Positions 13,201 through 28,200 of a stretch of 64,000 nucleotides of DNA are shown here, piece after piece. This DNA comes from Megalonaias nervosa (taxonomy: Eukaryota; Mollusca; Bivalvia; Unionida; Unionidae): assembly GCA_016617855.1 (NCBI GenBank), contig JAECUM010017545.1, positions 1 to 64,000 on the forward strand, in the 5' to 3' direction. A program made the position numbers and the translations under genes. Within the stretch, counting starts at the first letter, position 1. The number at the start of each line of letters is the position of its first letter. The notes below the pieces were generated by a model, which had not been told where the DNA came from, made no database searches, and saw nothing but the letters and a program-made list of their open reading frames with translations.

Positions 13201-16200
13201 TTGGAGGAAACACAGATAATTTTGTGGGAGTGATCTTTAACTTTGACCTTGATTTTACAGAAATGAACTCCGGTGTTGGAGATAAACTGTTAGAAAGTTT
13301 TCAGGCTAACAGGCCAGTTAAGAATTTCATCGCTCATAATGTCTGCCCCTGTATCATGGTTAGATGGACAGTGACTTACTGCCCAGATGAGGCTTTACCT
13401 CATCATTGTTTCGCTCAATATGGGATCAAGAGATCTGGCAACATTTAGTTACAGAAAGAAACCTGTATACAAAACTAGAGAGTGCAGTAAGACCCCTTCA
13501 TCCTCTGAAGTATATTGAATGCCAGTTGATGTTCCAACCAAGGAGACATTTATAGGCTGATGTTTTTGCATGGGTGTTTCATGACTCTGATCAAGGAATG
13601 ACCATCGCAGACCAAAGAAAAGGGCCAATATTGATAATATCATGTCCCACGATCATTTTAATGTTTTACACATGAAGTTTACAAATTATAAATAATATAT
13701 TTCAAACAAAGAAAATGATAATAATATAAATGCAGTCTTATAAATTTATAAGACAAAAAAGCCACTGATATTTTTACTACAGAATTTATTATGGAATGAA
13801 ATATTGAAAAACAAAATGAACACCTTTGTGTAAAAACCTGTCTACTGCAGGTCCTCCAGTTGACATGCAAATTTGATAAGCTTTTGACATGCAAATTTGA
13901 CAAGCTTTTGACACTCTTGATGGAATTTGTTAATACTGTTGCAATTTTAAATAGCATTAAATTCACCACATTTTATACTTTTACAATTTGGAGATAAAAA
14001 GAATATTTCAAAGAAGAAAAACTGCATTGATAGTATTAAAAATATGTTTTTTAATTTACTTATCTTTACTTTCCACTAAATGTTTTACATCTGAAAATTA
14101 TCAACTATATATATGTATGGCTTTGTAGATAATGTCATGTTCTTTAAAATGGCATAAAACTTTATTATTAAAGATTATTTGAAAAACTTGTCCTGTAAGG
14201 CCAGATTAACCAACATCTATGCATTCTCTCATGCTGATACACCAAACAATCTGAGTTTTGCACAACTGCCTTACTGACTGGGCTTCAGTATAAAATAGGT
14301 TAAGAACAAATAATACCACTACTCACAAAACTAAAAGAAAAGAACTATTTTTACAAATTAAATAGTAACACTTGAATGGCATAGGAAAGAATGATTTATC
14401 TTGAACTTTGTTTTTGAATGAATATTTAATCCAAAAACAAAGTCATTTTGGTCTTTATTGATCAAGTCAGTAATGGCTAACAAGTACTCTTTAGATTTTG
14501 CAGTATGGATACATTTATTTTTGCAATGAACACTGCAAGCAGTACCAGTAATTAGTTTTTTTAAAGACAGAGATTACCCTCCATCATCAGCATGGTAGCC
14601 AATAGCACGAGGATTCCACCCTGGCTGTCGGTTTGGTGGATAATCCTGGGGAACCAGTCCAATAGCTATTGCTTTGATTTCTCCTGGTGCCAAAATAGCT
14701 GTGGAAAAACCCCAAAGAAATAACATAAAATTTTATGCACAGAAAGAAACTGAAGTGCAGCCAATGACTACATAGCTCATTTTAAAGTGGCTTTGAGTAG
14801 TCTCCAGCAGCCAATGTAAACACTAATTATCTTGCAGAAAATTAGAATAAAATGATCTTGATAATGAAATGTTGACCACATTCTATGTTTCAATTTCCGT
14901 TGTTTTTAAATTTAAAAATTGTAACCCTTAATCGTCACTCTATAGGCAGTAGTATGCACGTCTGACATACTGTTAAAGCAAGCAACCATGTGACAGGGCA
15001 TAAATTACATAATAAACAAGAGCAAAGTAGCAGTACTATAAGACATTGATAATAACGAGAGATAAACAGTTTTTTGTATCATTTTTTTTATTGTAATAAA
15101 AAAATCATTGTTTTTAAAATGTGCTCCTGAAACTATTAACATTATCCACCTCTAGCAACCAGATTTTACCACATTAAAGTCACAGGCTTTATGTAGCCTT
15201 GGAGTGACAGCCATGCAAGCATAGTCTGTGATTCAATAATTACCTTGATTAGCCACTACAGATAAGGCCTCATTTGAAAAGCTTGCAGCATGCAGTCCAT
15301 TCATCTATTTCTTAAATCATTATGCACAATACACAGATAACCTGATGAGGGTAACATATCCCAAAATACAAGGTATAGTCATTCATACGAAACGTTACCA
15401 CTGAATACATATATCAATTTATCTCCAAATGCACTGGTTATAGAAAAAACAAAACAAAAAACAAAATTTCTGTGTAGGCCAGGATGTGTATAGCATGGAA
15501 GAATACATGTGCTCACAAACACAAATACTTAACCCATGTTATTAAAACACAGAGTATTGGTCACAGTGACCTTCTTGGTTGCATGGGTGTAGCACTAACA
15601 GAGATGCATTCAATTATCAAAATTTCATTACTGAAACATAACCAGTATCCAATAAATGAATTTTTAAAACAAACACTGACACACATGAAATACTGGTCAC
15701 GGAGACCTCTTTTTAAAATAAGGTTGTAGAACTTATCAAGATGCATCCACTCACCAAATTCCATGATTTAGGTAGGATAGTATGTACTCTATATAGTATG
15801 CAAAAAACTTGTGTGGTCAAGAACTAAACACAATATGTATCAGGGATGCATATCATCATCAACTTGATGATTCTAACACAGTCAGTGACTGAGAAATGAA
15901 AATCCAGAATAAATGTAACCCAAGTCAATGAAGTGTAAAATATCAGCCATAACAACCTATTACTGAAATGATGGAGTAGTACTCATTCAGACACATCCAC
16001 TAAGTTTCGTGATTCTAGATAAGACAGCACGTTCATAGCATACAAAAATCACAGTGGTTCAAAGATCAATTCAGATGTTAACCTCAGCTGAAATAAATGT
16101 GAAACATAGATCACATTTATCTTTTTTTTTTTAATAAGGTTGCCAAAACCTATCTGGTCATGACCAAGATGCAAAGACTTAACCTAAGGCAGTCATATGT

Positions 16201-19163
16201 GAAATATAGGTCACAGTGACCATCTTTTGTTGTAAAGATGTGGTACTAACAAACATGCACATAAATGTCTGGTTTGGTTATTCTTGCATTACAACAACTT
16301 CAGAGAAAATTTAAACATGTAATTTAACCGAATTCACTATAGAATTAAACATAGGACACATTGACCTAAATATGTGATTATGGTGAAGTATTTATTAATC
16401 TGCATCCCATCACTATTGTTCATGAATCTAGTTAAAGGAGTATATAAACAGAGTGCAAAACACCTACTGGGTCATCAGTTAAATGAAAACTTAATATAAA
16501 CCAGTAAAATGTGAAATGCAAAGTCACAATGACCTTTTGTTGTAAGGGTATGGCATTAATATGGATGCAAACAATTGTGCAGTTTGATGATTCTAAAATG
16601 AACAGGGCATAAGAAATAAACTTAAAATACAAAATGTAATCAAAGTAAGTGAAGTATTAAATGTGGGTCCCAGTGACTTACTTTTGTGAAGATGGTGTAC
16701 ACCAAAATTCATGAATCTAGGTAAAAATAGTAAATATACATAGTGCAAAACAACCCTATATTGGTTAAGACCTAAATCCAAATCAGAACCCATGCCAGTA
16801 AAATGTGAAATGTAGGTCAATGTTACCTTCTTCTGAAGGAAAGGTGTGGTACAGTGACACATTCAGTTTAGTTTGATGATTCTACAATGAACTGAGCATA
16901 AGAAACGTCAAACATAAAATTCAGTCAAAAGTCAGTAAGCATGAAGTATGGATCACAGTGACCAACTTTAGTGATGAGGATATATTACTCATGAAGGTGC
17001 ATTCCATCACAAAGTTAGCCCCATCGCCTAGGGGATAGGTGCTATGATACTCAAATGTTGCCTTGGACCAAGGAAAAAAGACCGGTTGTGATTAAGTGAT
17101 GGTATACTATGTAATTATATGCTTTTATCTGCATGGATGTCAAGAAGACTGCAATGGTAGGGATAGTACAATCTCTGTCCTCTATTTGCAGAGACAAGCT
17201 AAAAGGACTACTTACTGATAGAACACTTGCAGTTCTCCTTGGTCAAGGGTTTTGGTGCAATAAACTGCCCTACAGGTATAGATGAGGACTGTGTGTCATA
17301 GCTGAAAAACAAAGCAAACAGCTGTGGAATAAAGATGGAATCTCTTATGCATTCCATTTTGTCTTTATTTGAACACAGTAGTTTGAAACAAACAATAACT
17401 CTTCTGTGGAAATGATAAGACACCTTCTGTACTCCATGAAGTATTTTTTTGTAAAGCCATGAAAATTTATATCCTCAAAATAAATGAATTCACAGTATAT
17501 CATTCATTTTTTTAAAAGGTAGTAAATGCAAGAAAAAAAGAACAAAATATATGGAAAAAAATCATTGGATGTGCTAATTGGAGACAAAAACAAAGATAAA
17601 GACACATTCCTACAAACTGATAGGATGAGCAAAATAAAAAAGCATGGACATGAGATAAAGAAAGGTAGATATAGATTTTTGGAAATTAAAGTGTTCCATA
17701 GTAGAAATTAATATTTCATGCATTTAGATGTACATGCTGCTATGAATGTCACATTAGCAAACCGAAATTAATACTTAACAAGTTTCGCAGGAATGAGCAT
17801 CAGTTTGGTTATCAGATCACCTCCTTGAGTTGGAATATCAAATCACCATTTTCAGTTGGCTCATCAGATCATGTTTTTCAGTTGTCTTATCAAATCATCT
17901 TTTTCAGTTGGCTTATCAAATCACCTTTTTCAGTTGGCCTTTCAAATCATCTTTTTCAGTTGGCTTATCAAATCATCTTTATTAGTTAGGATATCAAATC
18001 ATCTTTATCAGCTGGATTATCAAATCATCTTTTTGAAATTTTATGGCAGAAATGTAGCTCAGATTAATTAGGCACAAGAAAGTTAGGGCTAGAGATAACT
18101 CTAAACAAATGATATTGTGAAATATGCTATCCTTTCAATCAAGCAAGTAAGCATACTATAAATAGTTGATAATATCAACATTCTGAGACCATACATCTCA
18201 AACAATCTTACTTGAATCTAAAGAGTCTATATACTAAGTTGAAACAGTTATCCATGGTAAAGTTTTCAGTGTTCTCCTTAAAAGCCAGCTGCTTTTTTCA
18301 CTCTCCAAATACTACATATTATTTTCCACAACCTATTATCCCAAATATTTTGCTATCAGTTCAAAATCTTAGTGAAAACACAGATTAGGATGCAGAAACA
18401 CGACTACTTTAGGGATCCCTGCCAACTTCATCCAGTTGGACCCTGATTAACAATTGTGCAGTACAGGGAGGTAAATACCAGAGAATTCCTGTATCATGGC
18501 AGACTCTGACTTCACGACATTCAGAAGCAAAGTACTGTGGAACTGACTTCAACATCTCTCCTTTAATCTCTTCAGATGGCAAATTGGCTTGTCCCTTGGG
18601 AAGTATATGATAGTACAGTGTAGTAATAATCATAATAATAATAATAATAATAATGCATTTGTAAAGCAACCAAGTATCCCTGTGCTCCCCCATTTTGTCT
18701 CAACAACCACCATTATCTGTGCCCTCAGGGACTTGCAAAAACACAATTAGAGGTCAATATCAGATGCACAGTTGTCACTTTCTTTAATATCCATCAAGTG
18801 TATATATATAGTACCTATATGGTTCAGGGATTCTATAAATGTGGCCATTATGCTTGAAATTTTTCCTGAAAATTTATATGGATGCTGGCTATTTGTTAGA
18901 GTTTACAAATATTGATTAACAAGAGGCATGCACCAATTCTCAGGCATGATGGTCTTATAATCTGGTTTCCCAACCTCCAGTGGTTGCAGATATGTTCTGA
19001 AACCATTGCACACATCCCAAGACCTTCCCCAATCATTTCCCAACGTTTGATCAAGTCTGTCTTGAAAGGTGTAGTAGGCACTGAGTGACATTACTAATAC
19101 ATGCATGCAAAGATGGATATGGTTGCATATACCTTGCCTTTTCTGCAATATGTTCTGGTGATG

Positions 19164-19206
<43 letters not shown>

Positions 19207-22200
19207 TATCATCATCATCATCATAAAAACCTTGAAGGTTTACTTCTGTGTGATATGGTACAAATGTCCTATAAGATTTTAAAATTTATTTCAAGTATTT
19301 AAGAATGTGATTTAATGTCACAAAATAAACCAACTGAGAAAGTCAGGTGCAAACATGAAAATGAGAGAGAGAAGAGAATATATGTAATCATATATACATA
19401 GATGAATAGACTGTCAGAATGACAGACGTACAGACAGACTTAATGATAAATGTCTATGCAAAGGTAAGTAGTAAAACAGTTACTGTAAACCTTGAAATTT
19501 TATGATGCTCAATTTTGTTCATCTCATGCAAAAATAAAAAGACTACATGCTGAGCTGTGGCAGGGCACTTACTCCAAATGCATTTTCATTCAACAAATTT
19601 CATACCAACTTGGACAGAATAACTTCTTTCTTATGAATATTATTCCGGTAAGTATTGTAGATTACTAAAAATACTTGTTAAGGAAAAAATTCATTTTCTT
19701 TCTTTTGCAGTTCAGAACCCATGCTGTGCATGCTCCCTTGATATAATAACAGTACCAACAATCACACTGTTTAGACTTCAGTTGCAGTGGAATCTAACTA
19801 CCAATCTCAAACCCATCATTCCTAACCAAAATAGGGAGGATTCTGTATTTTAAAATATGCTAATTTAAAATTTTACTAAATTTACATGGTCAGTTAGATA
19901 CTTTGCTTCTGTGTAAACGTGATTGTATTTAGGAAAAGAGTTTCTCCCTTCATGTCTTAAGAAGGAAGATTCTGTCAATCTTTTGTATGTAAATCATGAC
20001 AGTTCACTTCAATGCAGCAGTTTTCAGGGTTTTCAAAATGTGATGTAGACACCACTGCTACTCTCATTAAGCAAAAAACATATACTGATGGAGGTTATTT
20101 TACTTTGAAATACAATACTAATTTTATGACTTTAAAATTTACATTGGAATGGATGGAGAAACCAAGCTCTATATATGGACAAGAAATTTATCATAAACAT
20201 AATAGTAAAAATTCCACCAGACACAATTTTTTTTTATCTCTACCGTATCAAATGATAAAATTTTTATCTAATGTTACAACAAAATCAACAGGCCTAGATA
20301 ATATTGGAAGCTGCATGTCTCCTGAGGGCTGCAGCAAACATAATAGTTAATTATATGTAATCTAAGCATATCCACCTCTGAGTCAGCATTTCCCTCAGAC
20401 ATGGTAATTGGCAAATGTTACCCCCTTTCAAAAGACATGCAGCAAAGATGTCAATAACTACAGACCCATACCTATCTTATCTACTCTGTTCAAACTACAT
20501 GAAAAATATGTTCATGACAATTGTGTGATGTACCAATCAACCTACAACTTATTTCATCAAAACCAATCAGGCTTGAGAGAAAACCACTCCTGTGAGACAG
20601 CTCTGCTCTCCATAATAGATAGATGGATTACTTCCTTAGATCAAGGGAAATAAGCTGAATTCATACTACATGTAGTTGATCTTAGAAAAGCTTATTATCC
20701 ATGCTTATTTTTTTCAAGTGTGTATGCAACTTTGTACTTATACTCTCTATTTAAATATGCACACAGCAGAGAGCTACAAAGCGGATTAGTTCCATGCAGA
20801 TAACTGTGTCACTCTCTTTAAATAAAGTCATTACAATTTTTATTTTTATTATAATCAAATATTTATCAATAACAAATGAAAAGACAGCAAGAAAGCAACC
20901 AAATTTACCAAATTTGTTCAAGATTTGTTGTCACCAGATTTGTTACGTTACGTCAAGTACAACTGCAAACTGCACAGAGCCAGATCTGCCATCTAATAAT
21001 GCCCCAGGTAATCTGGGTCGATGCAGCTTGTGAAGGCTGATCAGTAAAACAAACAACAAACATACCCTGGTCTGCAGATACATTATGCAGTGGCTGATCA
21101 GAGTCTATGCTATTTGGACTTTCCTGATAGGCAAGTGTATAACAACAGTCAGAAATTGTCATTTCCTAAATAAAGTTTCAGAATACCTTAATGATGATTT
21201 TAAGCAGATTAATTATAATAAAATCTGAGACTAAAACACAAGTAAAAGGGTGTAAAAAGAACATAAATAGCTAACAACAAATTTTCATAGAAAGTTGTAT
21301 AAAGACTTACAAGTCTGTCCTCAATTTTGATTCTGATATGATCACCAGCAAGCATTCTCAACTTGGACTCCTGTATGTTCTTTAGGTCTCCTGATTTAAG
21401 GTACACTGGCTTTCCGGGATAAGCTTGCAGAATCGATCCACTACTTTCTCTGCATTGAAATAATAATAATAATAATAATGTTGTTGATGATGCTGATGAT
21501 AATGATGATGATGATGATGACAGTAAAAAAATGAAAAGGAGATGATTGCTGATGATCATTATCCTGATTAATTTAAGGGGATTAACTAGGTAAGGCTCCT
21601 AAGGCTTGATTGATTTAAGCGGGATTAACTAGGTAAGGCTCCCTAAGGCTATGTACAACTGTACAACAGGAGACTTTTATGTGCTACTAATGTTACTGAC
21701 TTTTTATTTGTCTAGTTGTTCTGTAAACAATAACATACAAACATTTACATCTACCATACACAATTTCAACTCGATTCATTAGCTCTTTGCCATTGTCATA
21801 ATCATATCTACTTGATTCATTAGCTCTTTACCACTGCCATACAGCATTTCTACTTGATTCATTAGCTCTCTACCACTGCTACATGCCATTTCTACTTGAT
21901 TCATTAGCTCTCTACAATTGCCATACATCATTTCTACTTGATTCATTAGCTCTTTACCATTGCCAATCATCATTCTACTTGATTGATTAGCTCTCTACCA
22001 TTGCCATACATCATTTCTACTTGATTCATTAGCGCTTCACCATTGCCAATCATTATTTCTACTTGATTCATTAGCTCTTTGCCATTCATTTCTACTTGAT
22101 TCATTAGCTCTCTACCATAGTTAAGGTGCCTCCTGAAGGATATTAAATAAAATAAATAGAATAAATTGCTGACCTGTTTCATTCTTTCTTTTCTGTTTAC

Positions 22201-25200
22201 AATGTCCATGTTTCATATATATTATACATCAAAATGAATAGAAGGAAATTGATATTGAATTTGAAATAAGGTTTTCCACATAAGGTATATTTACAATGTA
22301 ACTGAACAGGTGAAAATTGGGTAAACAACAGCTGAATCAATAGTTTGGGGCTTTAGATGCAAGCAGAAAACAAAATTATATATCTTTTCAAACACAGTTT
22401 ATTCCTGATGACATACTGCAAGGACACTGTGTGTGGATACTGCAACTGTAGACAGTTTCATGACCAACACCATTCTGAAAATATGGTTTACACCCAAAAC
22501 TATTCCAATTTTTTCTTGTTTGGCCGGTATGTATTGTCTCAGTTCTGAATGCCCTTGTATCCATTTACTGCCCTAATCAATTGCAATCTTAGTGAAATGC
22601 TAAACATTTACAAACACCCTGTACATTCATCCATGTACCAGTAATTCTGGTATTAATTACATGGAAAAATACCCATGATGATATTAAAACCCACCCCCAC
22701 TCCCAAACTTTAATTTTGTCAGGTGTGAAGGGAGATTAGTGCTTGTGTGTGAGATTAGCTTCTTGTTTCTGCCTAGGAATTAATTTCGTTGGCTACAGTC
22801 TCAAACATGGTGTCTTCTAAAAGAAAGGTTCTGCTGTGGAAAGATTAAGATTGGTTGGCAATTTCGGACTTGCTCAAAGATTATATATATAGGAACTTGC
22901 AACAATTGCCATTATTTACATGGTCACTTTCTGAGATGACTTGGGTAAAATCTTACACTGATTTGGGGTCAGAGATGTTCCAATTACTAGGTAGATCCTC
23001 AATATTAAAGTCAGAAACCTTCAATCCAGAACTTTAATTTAACTTTTTCACAATCTTTGGCTGTTTACATTGCCATCCCTGTCAGAAACAAAGTCCATGG
23101 ATTTACATACACAAGGTGCTCATGTATCAGTGTCCAGTTTGTAATGTACTATTTATAACACTTATGATTCCAATATGTTTAACATTTTATCATGAATTAG
23201 GACATGTCTCTATCCTCTTTCAAGCTGACTGGCTGAACATAAGGATGGCCAAGCATTATTCCCAAAATCTACTCATAAAAGTATGCCTATTCTTACTCAC
23301 CAAGTTTCATCTTTGGTGGTATCCAAAACTTGTCAAATATTTTGTTTAGAGGAAAAGGGACATGTTGTTCATAGATATATGTGAGAGGCATCATAACTTT
23401 TCATTACATCAAAGGAATTAAACCATAAAAATTATCAAAATAAAAAGGTCAATCATTCATTTTTATTATATTATTTTCAGCCAATCAGTTTGAAAGAAGA
23501 GAGTCTTCTCTAAATTCCTGATGAAATTTTAAAAAGGCTGGAATTTTGTATCTTTAAATAGTAAATTTTAAAAAGGCTGGAATTTTGCATGCTATGAATA
23601 GTAAATTGCAAACTAGAAACCAGTGCATGTGCTCTTTGTTTACACAAAATGGCAGACTATGACTCTTACAGTGCATTTGTTGGAAATCATAAATGAAAGT
23701 TCTTAATCTGAGTTTTCTGGCACTCAGTTCAGGATTAATGAAGCAATCTGAATAATTCCAATTCTAAATTGGATTAAAGTTTCACCTACAGCTATACCAA
23801 ATGTGACAATGCACAAATCAGCTGCCATCACAAAGATCCCAGGTGTAATGGCAGGTCCAAAATTGCTCACAGATTTTCCACAGCAAAAAGTAGAAGACAC
23901 CCTGTATGAGTCCACAGTCAAGCACTAATAAAATAAAACCTGTCTGTGATTCAATGTGCACCTTCCATGTGTGTCATGTTTTGCTTTCTTGAAGTACATT
24001 ATTAGGAATAAACCATTTGTGATTCAAACATATTGTAAAATTCAGTGTTTTCTATTTGTGTCTAAGGCCAGAAAATGTACAATTATCCATTATTTGTTTT
24101 GTTGTTTTGTTTTTTAACCCATTCAGAAATGTTATAAATGCTAAGTAGGTGGAAAACCTTATCACAAGTTGAACAATAATCTCCTGACATTTATTTTAAC
24201 ATAAAATATATATAAAATATGGACTTTGGAAAAGAGAAAAAACGTAATATAACCAGTGTATTCAATTTATGTTATTTTAAATCCTTCTGGATGCACCTTG
24301 ACTAATATTATGCAGTACTAAAATAAACAAGCAGTGTCAAATGTCATTTTTGGGTGTACTAATATTACACAACTCCCTCGATAACTTGTACCCTGATAAC
24401 TTGTGAACCTGCTTATAATGCAAGGTCAGGTGTGGATCCCATTTATAAAACTAGAAAATACCAAATAACTGATCCCTATTTGTTCAACATGAAAAAAATT
24501 GCAATCAAAATTGGTAACATAAAACTTGATATATCGCTCGTTGTATCAGAAACCAGAAATAGGACCTGGAAATTTGAATGAACATTATGAAATTCTCAAC
24601 TTTTAATAAGAACTAATATATTTTGGTAAATTTTCTTTTGAAACCACATTCTCAGTTCACTGTAAATAATGATATTCAATGAAATTTTAATCAATTAAAA
24701 TGTCACTAACACCTACTGGAGGCATCCCTTTAATAAATACATACCACTTTAATAAGTTTTGTTGAGTGAAATTCATGTTTTAGTTCTATCATTTAGTTCA
24801 ATTTAAGTGTAATCATCATAAATGAAATGTGTCCTCATGTATTCAATCAAGAAATATGTTAATCTGTCATAACAGCAATGTCCACAAGCATATCTGCAGG
24901 AATCAATAAGTGCCGACTGTGTTTTGATATCTGACTGATGAAGTATTTGTTGTATTGTTCCAGTGAATTAAACACAGGTCTTCCTTGTATTATCACATTA
25001 ATTATGCCTTTTGTATGAAACACAAGGGGTGGAGTAAAAGAAAACTGAATAGGCATGTAAATACTACCTGTGTAAGTGCATGGGTCAGGTCAACTCCTTT
25101 CAATTGATCAATCAAACACTCTTATAAGTACTGTATATATAATATAATTAAACTACCTTAAATTAGCCTACTCATTCACAAATGTGATCAAAGACAGCAA

Positions 25201-28200
25201 GGCAACCAAGTCAAATGAATACTTGGTGAAATAACAACTTTTTTTCCCACAGGTACAGTTCCTTAATTTAAAATTCTTGAATTGGCACTCAGATATTTCC
25301 GTAAGGATGAAAAAAGTCTAACTATGTCTAACTACACCTCATTTCCTGTCTAGTATATTTCTGATAATACTGCCTCTGATCACATGACTGAGAACTGGCT
25401 TAAGCAGGGCAGGATGATTTACTTGCTATTTTCAAGCAGCATAAAACAACTAACACCCCTTTGATTCTACAGGCAGGGTCAGTTGACTCCAGTGTTTGAA
25501 GTTTGTAAATGTTGATTATACTATGTGTTATCAGAAGTAATGCAGAAACAATTAAAAGGATTAACTGATAATGTTTGGATTACTAAAGAACTCTATCAGC
25601 ATAAAACATGGTCAGTTTGCCTTCAGTGCTTAGAGTTTGTTGCAACATCTTATCTCCTAATGTTAAATTGTTAAATCTATGTAACCAAAATATCATAGGG
25701 AATTCAAGGAGAGATGGAAATGGGAATTTCATTGGTTGGAATCAAGTTCAAAGGACATGAATATGCATTCTGCCCTTCCCATAATGCTGATTTTAAAATC
25801 TGCTTCAGTGGCAAGAATGACATTATGCCTCATATAAAATGTGATACAAATATACCATCACTGAAATCCATGTTCATGCAATCTGCATCAAATGTAGATA
25901 AAGCAAATTTTCAAGTAAATTATGTTTCTTTGATAATACTTACCCAATCAAATTAACTTTGGAATATTAGCCTGCAACCTCATGAATCCAACCCTACTAA
26001 AGACGAAAATTGGTCTTTCCTTCTATATATATATTATTTATCAATAGTAATGGGCAATAACTCTTTCTCATTACTTCCCCTTGGCACCACCAGATGTTGC
26101 TAGTTTTTTAGCTGAGCGAGATAATAATAAGGATGCTTGTATGGCGTGATTGTTGGGAGGGTTTTTAAGTAATGTGATTGGGTAAGTATTCTCAGAGAAA
26201 TATAATTTACTTAAAAATTTGCTTTCTCCTTTGAATACATTCCCAAATCACATTATGTTAGGAGAATAAGTAATAGGAGGAGGGGATGCTAAGCATCTGA
26301 CCGCTACCTTGGGTATCCTGCAATGGAAGAATAGTTGAATTCCTGCATGTGAATGAAAACTCGTTCTCCTAATTACAAAAGCAACACAGCCTGGGGTCAC
26401 TTGACCTGTGACCCTAATATATGGGTGAGATGATTACTGAAATCTTCTTACCTAGAAAATTTCACTGGCAAATCCAGTGATGCTAACAGGCTGTGTTGAT
26501 TAATCTAGCTGGGTCTGGTGGCCCACTGTGCTGCTGCCATTGGACCTACTAGATTTAAGGTTTGCCTCTGCAATACTAGGTCTCTGAGATGGAGGTTTGA
26601 GAAGGTTGACTCTGCATGCCAGCCAACAGCTTCTATTATGTCTCGGATTGAAACATTGCATTTGAATGAGAGGCTTGCAGAGATTGGTCAAAACTTCTGA
26701 GCAGCAATTTTCATGAGGCAACTCTGATCTGGTGAGATGTCAGAGTACACCAAGTGAACAACCCACATTAGCCATGAAGAAAAGGCTTGAAGGGTGATAT
26801 CCTGTGTTCCAACTCACACTGGAAGGAAGAGGCATCTCTGTGCACTTCAAGTAGCATATGACCCACTTCAGCCACTTCAGAAAGGGCTTGAAGTATGATA
26901 TCCTGTGTTGTGGTTCAGACCAGAAGGAAGAGGCATTTGTGTGTGCCATGAGTTGTCTCTGTGCGCTGCAAGTTAGTGCTTGAGTGCACAATCAGGATCT
27001 TGCATAGCTGCTGTTCTCTACATGACATGGAAGACGGTGAGTGAGTGATGACTCTTTGATTACCAAGAGACGGTAACCTATTTTGGGCTACGAAGCTCGA
27101 TTGTGTCAAGAGAACCACCAAACCCTCCGATCTGAACTGAAAAGAGTTCAGGCTGACATAAAGGGCATGCAGCTCTCTTACCCTGCATGCAGAAGTTGAA
27201 TCTATCAGGAAACATAACCTGTATGATAGTGACATTAGCGAAGTGTAGGCTAGAGGTTCAAATGGATTCGAATCAAGCCATGTAAAATGCAGGATTGGTT
27301 CCATTTAGAGACAAAATGAGGCATATTGGTTGATTGAGACCAATATTACCTAAGAGCTGATAGGTCTATATCCCTAAAAACATGTCTGCCATGATTCCAG
27401 GATGTGTCCAATATCATTGGGCAGAAGACTTTGGTAGCGATTGGGGCCAAATGCTTCTCCTCAAAGAGCCAGAGAAAAAGTTGACCAGTTGAGGGACTGA
27501 GACACAGAGAGGAGACGATGTTGTTGGTATTGCACCAGTCCCTGAAAACATGCCACTTTCCCTCATAAGCCTTCAAAGTGGAGGGTCTTCCTGCTCTTGA
27601 GATTTTCTCCACAATCAAAGGTTTGAATTCTTTGTTTCGCAGGGCTGTCCTTGCAAGAGCCAAGGGTATAGAAGAAGAGGAAAGTCTGGGTAGGGAAGCA
27701 CCACCTGTGACAGTGGATGCTGGAGAAGATTTGGGTTGGCTGGAATCTTCCTAGGCATATCTATTGCTAGAACGAGTAGATCAATGATCCAGGACTTGTC
27801 CCATCTGAGAAGGGCTATTAGAATCTTGCTATTCTGACCCCATAACTTCTGGATTATTTTCAGCCTCAGCACTGCAGGAGAGAAGCCAATTGCCCACAAC
27901 CTCTTCCAAATGATTGACAGTGCATCCACAGTCCAATCAATGAGATCTACCGATTCTTTAAAGCAGCGGTAAAGGTGGGGGCATTCTGAAGTAGCCAACA
28001 CTCTAAAAATGTTATTAACAGCAGCTTGAAAGCTAACTTCAGTCCATTCTGTGGTCAGATCTGAGTGAGATGTGAAGGATGGTGGATCTGAAGTGTTTCT
28101 GTCACACTCACTGTGCACTGAAGCCCAACTGGTTATGAGGTTGGCCCAGATGCTGGTAATATCTAAGACAGTCCAGCAATCACTGGTACCAGCCTGGCTG

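Noticed and set aside
21756..22126. CRISPR-like regular repeats
   Set aside because: The repeats are contiguous tandem units without unique spacers, in an animal intron.
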